Shown here: piece after piece, positions 8,842-17,915 of the stretch | How the letters are laid out: every line of letters starts with the position of its first letter | How positions within the stretch are numbered: position 1 is the first letter of the stretch | Assembly (NCBI GenBank): GCA_009841115.1 | Contig: VXML01000017.1 | Span: 62,001 to 126,000 of the forward strand | Direction: 5' to 3' | Source: Gemmatimonadota bacterium | GTDB taxonomy: Bacteria; Latescibacterota; UBA2968; UBA8231 | DNA: 64,000 nucleotides | Notes under the pieces: model-generated | Databases searched by the model: none | Seen by the model: the letters and a program-made list of their open reading frames with translations, nothing else | What the model was told of the DNA's origin: nothing | Translations under genes and position numbers: made by a program

Positions 8842-9804
8842 CTACAAAACCCCCTGATGCCCTCTGCGAACGGCCTCGCACAAACGCATGGTATGCACGG
8901 CATCGTCCAAATTCGACCACGGCGTGCGATCCTCCAGAATGCAATCGACAAAGTGGACGACCTCGTTGAAGCCGACTCCGCCCATTGCTTCGATCTCCTC
9001 GGCCTCTACGGTAAAGGCTTGCCCGTTGTCATAGCCCTCCACCTGCGGCCCCCGGGTCATATCCAGATAAACCGACAAATCTTCGCCGTGTACCTCAGCC
9101 CGCTGAATGCGGTAGCCCACGCCGTAGTGGCTCATCATAGTGCCGAAGGTGCCCGTATCGAAACGCACCACGGCGTTGTGCCGATGACACCCAGGCCGCT
9201 CGCCGTCCTGCACCATCCCCTGCACCTCCACCGGAATGGCCGCTTCCTCGGCGCTGCGGCCAGCCAGCCAGCGCAGCAGATCGACGTGGTGAATGGCGTC
9301 GCATATCACTGGGTCGGGTGCCGCCGGCCCCAACAGGGTCACCGGCTTATTGTACGTGGCAGCGCAATGCACCGCGCCGCCAGCCGCCTGAATGCGCTGC
9401 CGCACAGCTAGCACTTGGGGAAAGTAACGCCGGTTAAAAGACACCAGCGCCTTGCCTTGGCTCTGCTGGGCCGCTTGCGCCATTTGCTCGGTCTCGGCCA
9501 CGGTCATGCCCGGCGCTTTCTCCACTGAGGTATGCAGCCCGCGCTCCAAGCAATCGAGCACAATGGGCAGCAAGTGGCCGGGCATGGTGACCACGTGTAC
9601 CACGTCCGGCTGGCAGACATCGAGCATCTCCCGATAGTCGGCAAAGGCGCGTTCTGGCCCCCATTCAGCCTGATTCTTGCCCAGCCGTTCCTCGTCCAGC
9701 TCGGCGATACTCACCAAGCGCAGGCGTGGCTCGTCGGCAATCATGCGGAAGTGCGACTGGGCGTGGCCGCCACAGCCAATGACCGCTACTTTCAAATCTG
9801 CCAT
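8842..9804 (-). CDS. Gfo/Idh/MocA family oxidoreductase
   Basis: This is a 320-residue protein with an N-terminal Rossmann fold (KVAVIGCGGHAQSHFRMI), the HTSVEKAPG segment that matches the family EKP motif (here EKAP), and an alpha/beta C-terminal domain with AIHHVDLLRWL. The family uses NAD(P) to oxidise or reduce sugars, inositols and related polyols; the substrate cannot be read from sequence. An AAAGGA ribosome-binding site precedes the ATG. It is one of four family members in the window (also 16810, 17916, 59208). It is a single-gene unit, divergent from the P-loop gene. Confidence 0.88.
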   Translation of the reverse strand: MADLKVAVIGCGGHAQSHFRMIADEPRLRLVSIAELDEERLGKNQAEWGPERAFADYREMLDVCQPDVVHVVTMPGHLLPIVLDCLERGLHTSVEKAPGMTVAETEQMAQAAQQSQGKALVSFNRRYFPQVLAVRQRIQAAGGAVHCAATYNKPVTLLGPAAPDPVICDAIHHVDLLRWLAGRSAEEAAIPVEVQGMVQDGERPGCHRHNAVVRFDTGTFGTMMSHYGVGYRIQRAEVHGEDLSVYLDMTRGPQVEGYDNGQAFTVEAEEIEAMGGVGFNEVVHFVDCILEDRTPWSNLDDAVHTMRLCEAVRRGHQGVL

Positions 9805-9899
9805 GGGATTTCCTTTCTAAGAGGTTGAGTACTAAAGCTAAAAAATAATCGTCAATATACAGTGCCAATTACTTCTATGCTCTTTCTTCGGCGACAAAT

Positions 9900-9928
9900 T
9901 TGACAGGGGATTGTGAGGCCAGTATAGT
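9900..9928 (+). promoter_or_regulatory. Sigma70-type promoter
   Basis: TTGACA (9900-9905) and TATAGT (9923-9928) are separated by 17 bp. The promoter lies 38 bp before the P-loop gene that starts at 9967. Confidence 0.75.
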
Positions 9929-9966
9929 GTTGCATCTCGGTTCACGATATTCCAAAGGATATGCTC

Positions 9967-10584
9967 ATGCGCGTCATTGCCGTCGGCTGCGAATACTCAG
10001 GCGTCAGCACCCTCATCAATCAGGTGCATCAATGGGGGCTGAGTCGCGGAATTAGCCACCACCTCGACGATCATTTTACCATCCCCGACGCCTATCACCT
10101 CAGCGACGAGGAGCAGCTAGCCATGCTGGCCATGCTGCCGGCCATCAAGGAGCGGTTCCAGCGGTTCCAGATCGTCTATCACGTACGCTTGCTGCACCGC
10201 TACCGAGACATCTTGTTGGGCGGCTTCCACATCGAGGAAAAGGTGTACGGCCCCAAATACTACTACCCAGGCATTGACATCGACATCCGCGAATACGAGC
10301 CGGACATGCCCGACGACACCATACTCGTCCATCTGTACGCCGCACCCGAAACAATCCGCGTCCGCATGGCCGCAGCCCCGCACCCTCACTCATTGGTCCC
10401 CGCCGAAGACGTTCCAGAAATACTAGATCGTTTCGAGCAAGAGGTGCGGGCCTCTTGGATCAGTCGCAAATTCGCCATTGACACCACCGACCTAACGCCG
10501 ACCCAACTCCTCGAAACCTTCCTCAACCGCTCCATCCCCCACCTCAGCCCTGAAGACGCCGCCACGCGGCTCTTGGCCCCCTAG
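9967..10584 (+). CDS. P-loop NTPase, nucleoside/nucleotide-kinase-like
   Basis: This is a 205-residue protein. The start at 9967 has AAAGGA 8 bp upstream; the ATG at 9961 is too close to that site. The N-terminus MRVIAVGCEYSGVSTL resembles a P-loop, but with S-G-V-S-T where a Walker A Lys is expected, so ATP binding may be altered. Further features are an LLHRYRDILLGG region, a run of tyrosines (GPKYYYPGID), and ILVHLYAAPETIRVRM, which resembles the nucleotide-monophosphate-kinase strand and lid. The role is unknown. A near-consensus promoter drives it, and the Tat-exported aminotransferase-like gene follows after about 40 bp. Confidence 0.65.
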   Translation: MRVIAVGCEYSGVSTLINQVHQWGLSRGISHHLDDHFTIPDAYHLSDEEQLAMLAMLPAIKERFQRFQIVYHVRLLHRYRDILLGGFHIEEKVYGPKYYYPGIDIDIREYEPDMPDDTILVHLYAAPETIRVRMAAAPHPHSLVPAEDVPEILDRFEQEVRASWISRKFAIDTTDLTPTQLLETFLNRSIPHLSPEDAATRLLAP

Positions 10585-10623
10585 CTTCTACCAATGACTA
10601 GTCACAACACGCGGAGCACGGAA

Positions 10624-11910
10624 ATGGCAGATTCGAGAAGGGACTTTTTTAGAAAGGCAGGCAACCTCACGCTCGGCGCAGCAGCGGCGTCCATATGGGC
10701 CTCCAACAGCCTGCAAAAAGTCCACGCCGCCACTGAACGTCTCGGCCAAGCCTCTCCAGAAGCCAGTGCACAGGACGAGCAATTCTGGTACAGCGTGCGC
10801 GGGGCATTCAATTTGTCGCCCCAGTTTATCAACTTCGAGAACGGATATTTCAGCCCGCAGCCAGAAGCCGGGATCGACGAGGTGTGCAAAAATGCCCGCG
10901 CCATCAACGAGATTCCCTCGTTTTACATGCGGCGCAAGCTGGTGGACGACACCCGCGAGATGCACCAATTGCTAGCGCACTTTGCCGGTTGCTCGGACGA
11001 AGAAATCCTCCTGACGCGCAACACGACCGAATCACTCAACATCGTCATCATGGGGCTGAAGCTACAACCTAGGGACGAGGCCCTGTGGGGAACCTACGAA
11101 TACGGCAGCATGAAGGTCGCGTTTGAGCAGCGCGCCGCCCGCGAAGGCATAGTCAACAAGGTGCTCGACCTGCCCATCACCTCTATGAGCAACGACGAGA
11201 TCGTCGCGGCCTACAAAAAGGCCATTACGCCGCGCACCAAAGTGATCCTCGTCTCCCATATCGTCTATTTGACCGGCCAAGTGCTGCCCGTGCGCGAAAT
11301 CTGCGACATGGCCCACGAACGGGGAGTGGAAGTCATCGTCGATGGTGCCCACTCCTTTGCCCATCTAGCCGACAAAATCCCCGACCTACACTGCGATTAC
11401 TACGGAGCGAGTCTGCACAAGTGGATGCTGGCACCGCTGGGCACGGGCATACTGTACATCAAAAAGGAAAACATCGAGAAGGTGTGGCCGCTGTTCGGCG
11501 ACGGAGGGTACGCCTCGGACTCGATTCACAAGTTCGCCCACATCGGCACGTATCCGGCTTACTTGCAACTAGCCTTAGCCGAGGCCATCCGCTTTAACCA
11601 AACCATCGGCTTGGAGCGCAAAGAAGCGCGCTTGCGCTACATCAAAAACTACTGGGTCGATCGCCTGATCGACGTGCCCAACATCGTCGTCCACACGCCC
11701 CGCGAGGCCCACCGCTCGTGCGCCATTTCCACCGTTGGCATCAAGGGACAAGATCCCGCAGACGTTACCAACGCCCTGTACGACAAATACAAGATCTTCA
11801 CCGTGCCGCCGGGTTATCCCGGAGCGGTCCGCATTTGTCCGAACATATACACAATACCCTATGAACTGGATGCGTTCGTCGCAGCGATGAAAGAACTGGC
11901 CGCCGCCTAA
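10624..11910 (+). CDS. Class V aminotransferase-like PLP enzyme with Tat signal
   Basis: This is a 428-residue protein. The start at 10624 (CGGAG upstream) gives a twin-arginine signal, ADSRRDFFRKAGNLTLGAAA. The catalytic domain follows the cysteine desulfurase / isopenicillin-N-epimerase pattern: INFENGYFSPQP, LLTRNTTESLNIVIMGL, VILVSHIVYLTG, VIVDGAHSF and the PLP-lysine segment YYGASLHKWM. Family members carry out epimerase, lyase or desulfurase reactions; this one would act in the periplasm. It ends 15 bp from the convergent TPR gene. Its substrate is not predictable from sequence. Confidence 0.88.
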   Translation: MADSRRDFFRKAGNLTLGAAAASIWASNSLQKVHAATERLGQASPEASAQDEQFWYSVRGAFNLSPQFINFENGYFSPQPEAGIDEVCKNARAINEIPSFYMRRKLVDDTREMHQLLAHFAGCSDEEILLTRNTTESLNIVIMGLKLQPRDEALWGTYEYGSMKVAFEQRAAREGIVNKVLDLPITSMSNDEIVAAYKKAITPRTKVILVSHIVYLTGQVLPVREICDMAHERGVEVIVDGAHSFAHLADKIPDLHCDYYGASLHKWMLAPLGTGILYIKKENIEKVWPLFGDGGYASDSIHKFAHIGTYPAYLQLALAEAIRFNQTIGLERKEARLRYIKNYWVDRLIDVPNIVVHTPREAHRSCAISTVGIKGQDPADVTNALYDKYKIFTVPPGYPGAVRICPNIYTIPYELDAFVAAMKELAAA

Positions 11911-11925
11911 TCCCACTACCTCGCG

Positions 11926-13128
11926 CTATTGTCTACGCGCCTCGCCCGCCTCCAACCCCCGAGCGATCTCCAAATTTTCGCGGAAGCCCGGATCATCCGG
12001 GGCCAAGCGCACCGCGTTGGCAAATGCCTCTGCTGCGGCCGCAAACTCCCGGCGCATCAGGTGCAGATTGCCGAGGCTATTGTACGCATTGGCGTGCATC
12101 GAATCCGCGGCGAGCGCTTGGGCAAAAAGCTGCTGGGCCGCGGAGAATTGCTCTCCGCGCAAATAGATGTTGCCCAAGTTCACATAGGCCGCGGCAAAGG
12201 TCGAGTCGAGCTCAAGGGCGCGGTGGTAGCGCGCCGCGGCCTTGGCGAATTGGCGGCGCTGGCCGTAGAGCACGCCCAAGTCGTAGTGGCGCCGCGCGTC
12301 CTCGGCCTCGCTCAACAGCGTAAACTCCAAGCTCTTGATCATCTTTTCCTCTTCTTCGAGGCGCGCAAATCGCTCCAACACCTCGCGGCCTTTTTCCCGC
12401 TCGCCCAAGCGCAGATAAACCTGTCCCAAGTCGTAGTGCGGACGCGCCCAAAACGGACGCAGCGCAACGGCCCGCAGCAAAAGATCCTCTGCCTCTTCGT
12501 AGCTCCGACCCTCCACATACAGAGCACCCAAGCCCGCGTACGCACCCGCTTGGGTCGTGTCCACGCGAATCGCCTGGGTAAACGCCGTTTTCGCTGCCTC
12601 GCGCTCGCCGCGCTTGACGTGGACTTGGCCGAGATGGTACCACAGTTCATAGTGCGTCGAATCCACTTGCAAGGCGCGCTCGTACAGATCAGCGGCCTCT
12701 TGGTATGCACCCTGCCGAATGTGCAGCAGACCCAAGGCATCGTACGCGGAAATGTGCCCGGGGTCGCTTTCCAATGCCTTGCCGAGCGGCGCGTAAGCCG
12801 CTTCGTACTTTTTTTCCCGAATGTACACGGCACCGAGTTGGTAATAAGCGTCTGCGTAATCGGGCTTGAGTGCTATGGCCTTTTGGTACGCAACCTCGGC
12901 TTGGTCGAGGGCATCGGTCAAAAAATAGGCATTGGCCAGATTATAGTGGACTTGGGGCGCGTCGGGCATCTGCGCAGCCGCTTGCTTGTACGCGGCAATG
13001 GCTGCGTGGAAGCGCCCGCCTTGGGCGTGTTCAAGCCCCTGCTGGAAATACGCGCGCCCTGTCGCCGAAGGCGGCTCCGGCTCTTGGCAGCCGATCAGCA
13101 GCAGCGCTAGGCACGAAGCCCTAATCAT
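11926..13128 (-). CDS. TPR-repeat lipoprotein (second copy)
   Basis: This is a 400-residue lipoprotein (MIRASCLALLLIGCQ, lipobox LIGC) with about nine TPR units, for example AIAAYKQAAAQMPDAPQVHYNLA and AVALRPFWARPHYDLGQVY. It has the same length and plan as the lipoprotein at 6599-7801, including the central linker ERFARLEEEEKMIKSLE that matches YNELEKQEKLLAGLR there. It overlaps the upstream ASPIC/UnbV gene by 4 bp (ATGA), so the two are translationally coupled. In this pair the ASPIC/UnbV gene comes first, the reverse of the other pair. Confidence 0.9.
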   Translation of the reverse strand: MIRASCLALLLIGCQEPEPPSATGRAYFQQGLEHAQGGRFHAAIAAYKQAAAQMPDAPQVHYNLANAYFLTDALDQAEVAYQKAIALKPDYADAYYQLGAVYIREKKYEAAYAPLGKALESDPGHISAYDALGLLHIRQGAYQEAADLYERALQVDSTHYELWYHLGQVHVKRGEREAAKTAFTQAIRVDTTQAGAYAGLGALYVEGRSYEEAEDLLLRAVALRPFWARPHYDLGQVYLRLGEREKGREVLERFARLEEEEKMIKSLEFTLLSEAEDARRHYDLGVLYGQRRQFAKAAARYHRALELDSTFAAAYVNLGNIYLRGEQFSAAQQLFAQALAADSMHANAYNSLGNLHLMRREFAAAAEAFANAVRLAPDDPGFRENLEIARGLEAGEARRQ

Positions 13129-14729
13129 CGCGGCTCCTCCGCAGTCAACACCTGTCCGGCCAGCACTCCCTCGAACCGTTGCATCTTACCGCTAAGCCAG
13201 CGAATCTCCACTTCGTCAGCCTGCGCGCTGGTGCCGAGACCAAAAAAGACGCGCGGATCGTGACTCGACAGATAGCTGCCGCCGCGCCGCACCTCCCGCA
13301 CTTGCACCCGAGACCCAGCGCGCACGCGGATGCGAGAGCCGACGCCGTCGCGATTGCTCTCCACGCCTACCGTGCGGACGGCCAAGTAGTTGCGCTCGCC
13401 GTCCATGTCGTTGCGCAAAAGCGAGGAACGCGCATTGATGTGGGACACCGCAATATCGAGGTCGCCGTCATTGTCGCAATCGCCCAAGGCCATCCCTCGG
13501 CTCGACCGCACAGCACCAAGCCCGGCCGCAGCGCTGACCTCGGCAAATCCAGCAGCACCGTCGTTTCTGAACAATTGATTGGGCTGCGCGTACGTAGTCT
13601 CGGTGAAAAGTTCTACGTTGTCGTCGATGTGGCCATTGGCCACGAAAAGATCCTCGTCGCCGTCGAGATCCCAGTCGAAGAAAGCCGTGCCCCAAGATAG
13701 GTACGCCAGCGAGGCCTTACCCAATTTGGCGTCCGTCGTCCGGTCGCGGAAAAATCCCTCGCCCTCGTTGTGGTACAAGGTATTGGTCTCCAAGTAGAAA
13801 TTCGTCACAAAAAAATCAAAGGCCCCGTCGTTGTCGTAATCGCCTGCGGCCACGCCCATGCCGGCTTCGGATTGGCCCTGGCTATTGTAGGAAACCCCGG
13901 CGATCAAACCCATTTCCGCGAAGAAGCCGCCCTCGTTTTGGTATAGCAAATTGGGCGTGCCATCGCCCGCGGCAAACAGGTCCAAGTCGCCGTCCAAATC
14001 CCAATCGGAAAAAACCGCACCCAACTCCCGCGCCCGGCCCGCAGCAAAGCCCATTTCCGCGCCGACCTCGGCGAAGCGGTCGCCATCGTTGCGATAGAAC
14101 GCATCCCCTTCGGGCGCATAGGTCCACGGCGCGCAATAAACCCGGATGCTATCCTGGCGAAAACAAGCGCGGTCCGGGTCGGCGCGGAAGTCCAGATAAT
14201 TGGCCACGTACAGGTCCAAATCGCCGTCCAGATCCCAATCGCCAAAGGCCGCGCCCGTGCCAAAGCCCTCGTCGCCCACGCCGGCTGTGGCCGTGACATC
14301 GGCAAAACGACCGTCGCCGCGATTGCGGTAGAGGATGTTCGCCCCGTAACAGGTGATGTACAGATCTGAGTCACCGTCGTTGTCATAGTCAGCGGCCACC
14401 ACGCCCATGCCGCACCCGGAATTTTCCACGCCAGCAGCCTGCGTCCGCTCGGCAAAACGGCCATCCCCTTCGTTGCGATAGAGCGCGGCCGGACCCGCGA
14501 CATTGACCCAGTACAGGTCGAGCCAGCCGTCGTCGTCATAGTCAAAAAAAGCCACGCCCGACCCCATCGTCTCGGGCAATTGCTTCTGCCCTTCAGCCCC
14601 GTTGCGGTGCTCGAATGCAATGCCAGCAGCCGCGGCTACATCCACGTACCGAGGTTGAGCGGCCGCGTCTCCCGTCCACAGGCCAATCAGCAGCACAAAA
14701 ACCCAGCGCATCTGTCCATCCCGCTCCAA
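13125..14729 (-). CDS. ASPIC/UnbV domain protein with FG-GAP/VCBS repeats (second copy)
   Basis: This 534-residue protein has a signal peptide (MRWVFVLLIGLWTGDAAAQ) six residues after the first ATG; either ATG could serve, and GGAG lies 4 bp before the first. It carries repeated calcium-loop motifs (DYDDDGWLDLYW, DYDNDGDSDLYI, DWDLDGDLDLYV repeated, DCDNDGDLDIAV) and a C-terminal ASPIC/UnbV domain (SNRDGVGSRIRVRAG ... SHDPRVFFGLG ... IRWLSGKMQ). It is a paralogue of 4965-6596. It is the first gene of a two-gene unit with the TPR lipoprotein. Export is clear; function is unknown. Confidence 0.9.
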   Translation of the reverse strand: MERDGQMRWVFVLLIGLWTGDAAAQPRYVDVAAAAGIAFEHRNGAEGQKQLPETMGSGVAFFDYDDDGWLDLYWVNVAGPAALYRNEGDGRFAERTQAAGVENSGCGMGVVAADYDNDGDSDLYITCYGANILYRNRGDGRFADVTATAGVGDEGFGTGAAFGDWDLDGDLDLYVANYLDFRADPDRACFRQDSIRVYCAPWTYAPEGDAFYRNDGDRFAEVGAEMGFAAGRARELGAVFSDWDLDGDLDLFAAGDGTPNLLYQNEGGFFAEMGLIAGVSYNSQGQSEAGMGVAAGDYDNDGAFDFFVTNFYLETNTLYHNEGEGFFRDRTTDAKLGKASLAYLSWGTAFFDWDLDGDEDLFVANGHIDDNVELFTETTYAQPNQLFRNDGAAGFAEVSAAAGLGAVRSSRGMALGDCDNDGDLDIAVSHINARSSLLRNDMDGERNYLAVRTVGVESNRDGVGSRIRVRAGSRVQVREVRRGGSYLSSHDPRVFFGLGTSAQADEVEIRWLSGKMQRFEGVLAGQVLTAEEPR

Positions 14730-14748
14730 CGCACCCCCCTCATCATTC

Positions 14749-14812
14749 CTTTAATCCTGCCCATCCTGTCCTAATCCTGCCCATCCTGGTCCCCATCCTG
14801 TCCATTATGTCG
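14749..14812. repeat. Short tandem repeat of the TCCTGCCCATCCTG type
   Basis: The unit AATCCTGCCCATCCTG appears twice 19-20 bp apart (from about 14753 and 14772), with a further degenerate CCCCATCCTGTCC. The repeat lies between the divergent ASPIC/UnbV and nrfH genes. Similar AATCCTGCCCATCCTGTCC tandem sequences are scattered between genes in several bacterial groups (recollection, not checked). Confidence 0.65.
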
Positions 14813-14886
14813 GTCCATGTATTATTTTTTTGTAACCCAAGATACCGGCTCGGCAAGCGACCTACAAGGCGGCAGAAAAATCATTC

Positions 14887-15369
14887 ATGCGTCCAACAAG
14901 TCCCTATCTGTGGCTCGGCCTATTGTGGCTAGCAGCCCTAATCGGAGTGGGAGCCTTTACCTTTCACTACGGAGAGGGCCTTTCCTACTTCAGCACAAAC
15001 CCAGACGCGTGTGCCAACTGCCACATCATGCGGCCCCAGCTAGATTCCTATCGCAAATCCAGTCACCACGCTGTAGCTACTTGCGTCGATTGCCATCTGC
15101 CGCGCAGTTTCTTGAGCAAGTATCTGGCCAAGGCCGAAAACGGCTGGAATCACTCTACAGCCTTTACATTTCAAAACTTCCCCGAGCCGATCTTTATCAA
15201 CGAGAAAAACGCCCGCATCTTACAGCAAAACTGCCTCGCGTGTCACAGCGCCTTCGTCCACCAAATCGTCGCTACCGAAGCCGTGCGCTGCGTACACTGC
15301 CACCGTACAGTTGGTCACGGAGAGTGGGTGGGCTTGGGCGGCCCAGAGATCACCTATAACGACGAGTAG
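14887..15369 (+). CDS. nrfH: Cytochrome c nitrite reductase small subunit NrfH
   Basis: This is a 160-residue NapC/NirT/NrfH-type cytochrome with one N-terminal membrane anchor ([20 protein letters not shown]) and four CxxCH haem sites (CANCH, CVDCH, CLACH, CVHCH). The [14 protein letters not shown] segment is the quinol-site haem region, with Met near the first haem as in NrfH. It passes electrons from menaquinol to the catalytic NrfA, encoded 3 bp downstream. Together they reduce nitrite to ammonium at the periplasmic face. I see no clear FNR-type box upstream. Confidence 0.95.
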   Translation: MRPTSPYLWLGLLWLAALIGVGAFTFHYGEGLSYFSTNPDACANCHIMRPQLDSYRKSSHHAVATCVDCHLPRSFLSKYLAKAENGWNHSTAFTFQNFPEPIFINEKNARILQQNCLACHSAFVHQIVATEAVRCVHCHRTVGHGEWVGLGGPEITYNDE

Positions 15370-15372
15370 CTT

Positions 15373-16803
15373 ATGTCTCGCAAAATACCCTATAAAGCCA
15401 TCGTCCTTTTGGCCTTAGTGGCCCTGGCCAGTGCACTCATCACCGGGCTATTGGTCAACATATACGAACGCAAGGCCGAAGCGCGGCGCGGCCCGGTGCG
15501 CCTCGTCGAAATCGGAGAGGACGACACCGACCCGGCCCATTGGGGCATCAACTGGCCGCGACAATACGACAGCTACAAGCGCACGGCCGAGGCGACTCGC
15601 ACGCGCTTCGGCGGACACGGCGGCAGCGAGGCCCTGCCCGCGCAGAAAATCGAACGCGACCCTTGGCTTAGGCGAATGTTCCTCGGGTACGCGTTCTCGC
15701 TCGACTACCGCGACCGCCGCGGCCACGCCTACATGCTCTACGACCAAGAGCAAACCGAGCGGCAATCCAAGCCCCAGTCCGGCTCCTGCCTGCACTGCCA
15801 CGCCTCCATCATGCCCCTCTACCGGCAGCTTGGCGACGGCGACGCCATTGCGGGCTTTGAGCAATCCTACGCCTATTCCTATGGCGAGCTAAACCAAATG
15901 CTGCACGACACCGGACACGCCCATCCAGTATCGTGCGTCGATTGCCACGACCCAGCGACCATGCAGTTGCGCATCACCCGGCCCGGGTTTATCCAAGGCA
16001 TCCAAATGCTGGCCGCATCCGACGCCCCGGTCCCGCACCTGCCATCGCTGGAACGCTGGCGACGTGGAAGCCGCGACCACCCCTACGACCCCAACGCGAG
16101 TGCGAGCCGCAACGAGATGCGCTCGTTCACCTGCGGTCAGTGCCACGTCGAATACTACTGCGGCAGCGGGGCGAAACTGACTTTTCCCTGGGGCAACGGG
16201 CTCAAGGTAGAGGAAATGGAAGCGTTTTGGGACGCCATGACCCTAGACGATGGGAGCGAGTTTTACGACTACGTCCACAAAGAGACGGGCGCGAAAGTCC
16301 TCAAGGCGCAACACCCGGAATTTGAACTCTGGAGCCAAGGCATCCACGCGCGTAGCGGCGTCTCCTGCGCGGACTGCCACATGCCCTATATGCGCGATGG
16401 AGCCACCAAAATCTCCGATCACTGGGTGCGCAGCCCTCTGCTGAACATCAACCGCGCCTGTCAGGTCTGCCACTCTTTCTCTGAGGCCGAACTCGCCGCC
16501 CGAGCCGACGCGATCCAGCAGCGCAATTTCGACCTCCTGCAACGAGCCGGTGCCGCGCTCATGGACCAACTCGACGCCATGGCCGCGGCCCGCGCTGCCG
16601 GTGCCGAAGACGACGACCTAGCAACAGCCCTAGCCTTGCAGCGCAAGGCGCAGTGGCGGCTCGATTTCGTGGCTGCGGAAAATTCCATGGGCTTTCACGC
16701 TCCGCAGGAGGCCGCCCGCATTCTCGGCGAAGCGGCCGATTACGCCCGCCAAGGCCAGATCGCTGCTATCGAATGGTTGGTCGAGGCACACAACGGGGAT
16801 TGA
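15373..16803 (+). CDS. nrfA: Ammonia-forming cytochrome c nitrite reductase NrfA (CxxCH-type first haem)
   Basis: This is a 476-residue protein with an N-terminal anchor or uncleaved signal ([19 protein letters not shown]). Five haem sites are visible: CLHCH (about 139-143), CVDCH (188-192), CGQCH (254-258), CADCH (332-336) and CQVCH (363-367). The active-site signatures are present: [17 protein letters not shown] supplies the catalytic Tyr and the Ca-site Lys, and [20 protein letters not shown] supplies the catalytic His. The first haem is CxxCH rather than the usual CxxCK of NrfA, as reported for Campylobacter-type enzymes. The role is dissimilatory or detoxifying reduction of nitrite to ammonium with NrfH. 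It ends 6 bp from a convergent gene. Confidence 0.95.
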   Translation: MSRKIPYKAIVLLALVALASALITGLLVNIYERKAEARRGPVRLVEIGEDDTDPAHWGINWPRQYDSYKRTAEATRTRFGGHGGSEALPAQKIERDPWLRRMFLGYAFSLDYRDRRGHAYMLYDQEQTERQSKPQSGSCLHCHASIMPLYRQLGDGDAIAGFEQSYAYSYGELNQMLHDTGHAHPVSCVDCHDPATMQLRITRPGFIQGIQMLAASDAPVPHLPSLERWRRGSRDHPYDPNASASRNEMRSFTCGQCHVEYYCGSGAKLTFPWGNGLKVEEMEAFWDAMTLDDGSEFYDYVHKETGAKVLKAQHPEFELWSQGIHARSGVSCADCHMPYMRDGATKISDHWVRSPLLNINRACQVCHSFSEAELAARADAIQQRNFDLLQRAGAALMDQLDAMAAARAAGAEDDDLATALALQRKAQWRLDFVAAENSMGFHAPQEAARILGEAADYARQGQIAAIEWLVEAHNGD

Positions 16804-16809
16804 GGCCGG

Positions 16810-17898
16810 CTATTTCCACTCGTCAAACGGATTCGCCGTACTCGCCAGCGGCAACCCTACTCGCGCACCAGCCATATGCGAGGCGTGAGCCATCATCGCC
16901 ATCTCCAGATAGAGCCGCGCATTCTCCAGCTCTACCAGCTCCCACTCCGGGTCGCGGCCTTCGATCATGTTGATCATAGACCCCGCCATGCGGCGATGCG
17001 CGTTAAGCCACTTGTGCTCGTCCGGCGGCGGGGACGAGGGCACGACCTCCCAGCGCGGGTCGCCGATCAGCCCGGGATTGACCAACGGGTGATAGTAAAT
17101 ATCCGGCAGATTGACCATAGGCCCAGGCAGCGACAAAGTTCCTTCAGTCCCGTGAATGTCGATGCGATAGGGATTCTCCTTCCCATCCCCCCGATACGAC
17201 TCAAAATCAGCAGCCACGCCGCCCGGAAACTCGTAGTACGCCTTGATCCCGTCCCCAGCCACCAAGCCCATCCCTTCGACGCCTTCCTTTACATCCGCCG
17301 GCGTCGCACTCCGCCCGTCCTGCGTCAGATGCGCATGGCACCACAGCGGCGCACCAAACAACTGCCAGAGAAAGTCAAAGAAATGCGGATACAAGTCCAA
17401 AAACAGTTGATCCCCTCCGTGCGCGCCGCCCATCCCATAAATCCGACACAGCCGCGGCTCGCCGATTTTCCCCGCCTTAATCGCCGGAATCGCCACCCGC
17501 TGGATTGGTGGATGCCCCCGCCATGGATGCGCCACCACCACCGTCACTCCAGCCTTATCGCGCGCTGCGATCATCTGGTCAACCTGGGCGACCGAAGCGG
17601 CCACTGGCTTTTCGAGGTACACATGCGCCCCCCGCTCCACGCAGTTGAGCACCAACGCCAAGTGATCGCCTATCTCCCGCGATGCCACCACCGCGATATC
17701 TGGCTTCTCCTCCTCTAACATCTGCACGTAATCGGCATATCCCTTGGGTGCTCCGGTCTTGGCAACAGTGGCTTGGCGTCCCTCCTCATCGGGATCGGCC
17801 AACGCCACAATCTCCGCGCCTTCCACTCCGACAAACGCCATGTCGAGATAGTGGCCGTAGTTGCCGCGGCCCGTGTGCCCAATTATTCCAACTTTCAC
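16810..17898 (-). CDS. Gfo/Idh/MocA family oxidoreductase
   Basis: This is a 362-residue protein. The N-terminal NAD-binding segment is KVGIIGHTGRGNYGHYLDMA, where the GxGxxG motif is loosened by an insertion. The HVYLEKPVAASVAQVD segment has the canonical EKP. The C-terminal domain contains LDLYPHFFDFLWQLFGAP in the place of the substrate-site His-x-x-Asp motif, and GTEGTLSLPGP. It forms a pair with the next oxidoreductase gene (17 bp apart, same strand), suggesting consecutive steps on a sugar or polyol. The substrate is unknown. Confidence 0.87.
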   Translation of the reverse strand: MKVGIIGHTGRGNYGHYLDMAFVGVEGAEIVALADPDEEGRQATVAKTGAPKGYADYVQMLEEEKPDIAVVASREIGDHLALVLNCVERGAHVYLEKPVAASVAQVDQMIAARDKAGVTVVVAHPWRGHPPIQRVAIPAIKAGKIGEPRLCRIYGMGGAHGGDQLFLDLYPHFFDFLWQLFGAPLWCHAHLTQDGRSATPADVKEGVEGMGLVAGDGIKAYYEFPGGVAADFESYRGDGKENPYRIDIHGTEGTLSLPGPMVNLPDIYYHPLVNPGLIGDPRWEVVPSSPPPDEHKWLNAHRRMAGSMINMIEGRDPEWELVELENARLYLEMAMMAHASHMAGARVGLPLASTANPFDEWK

Positions 17899-17915
17899 GC
17901 GCTACCTCCTCTTTG

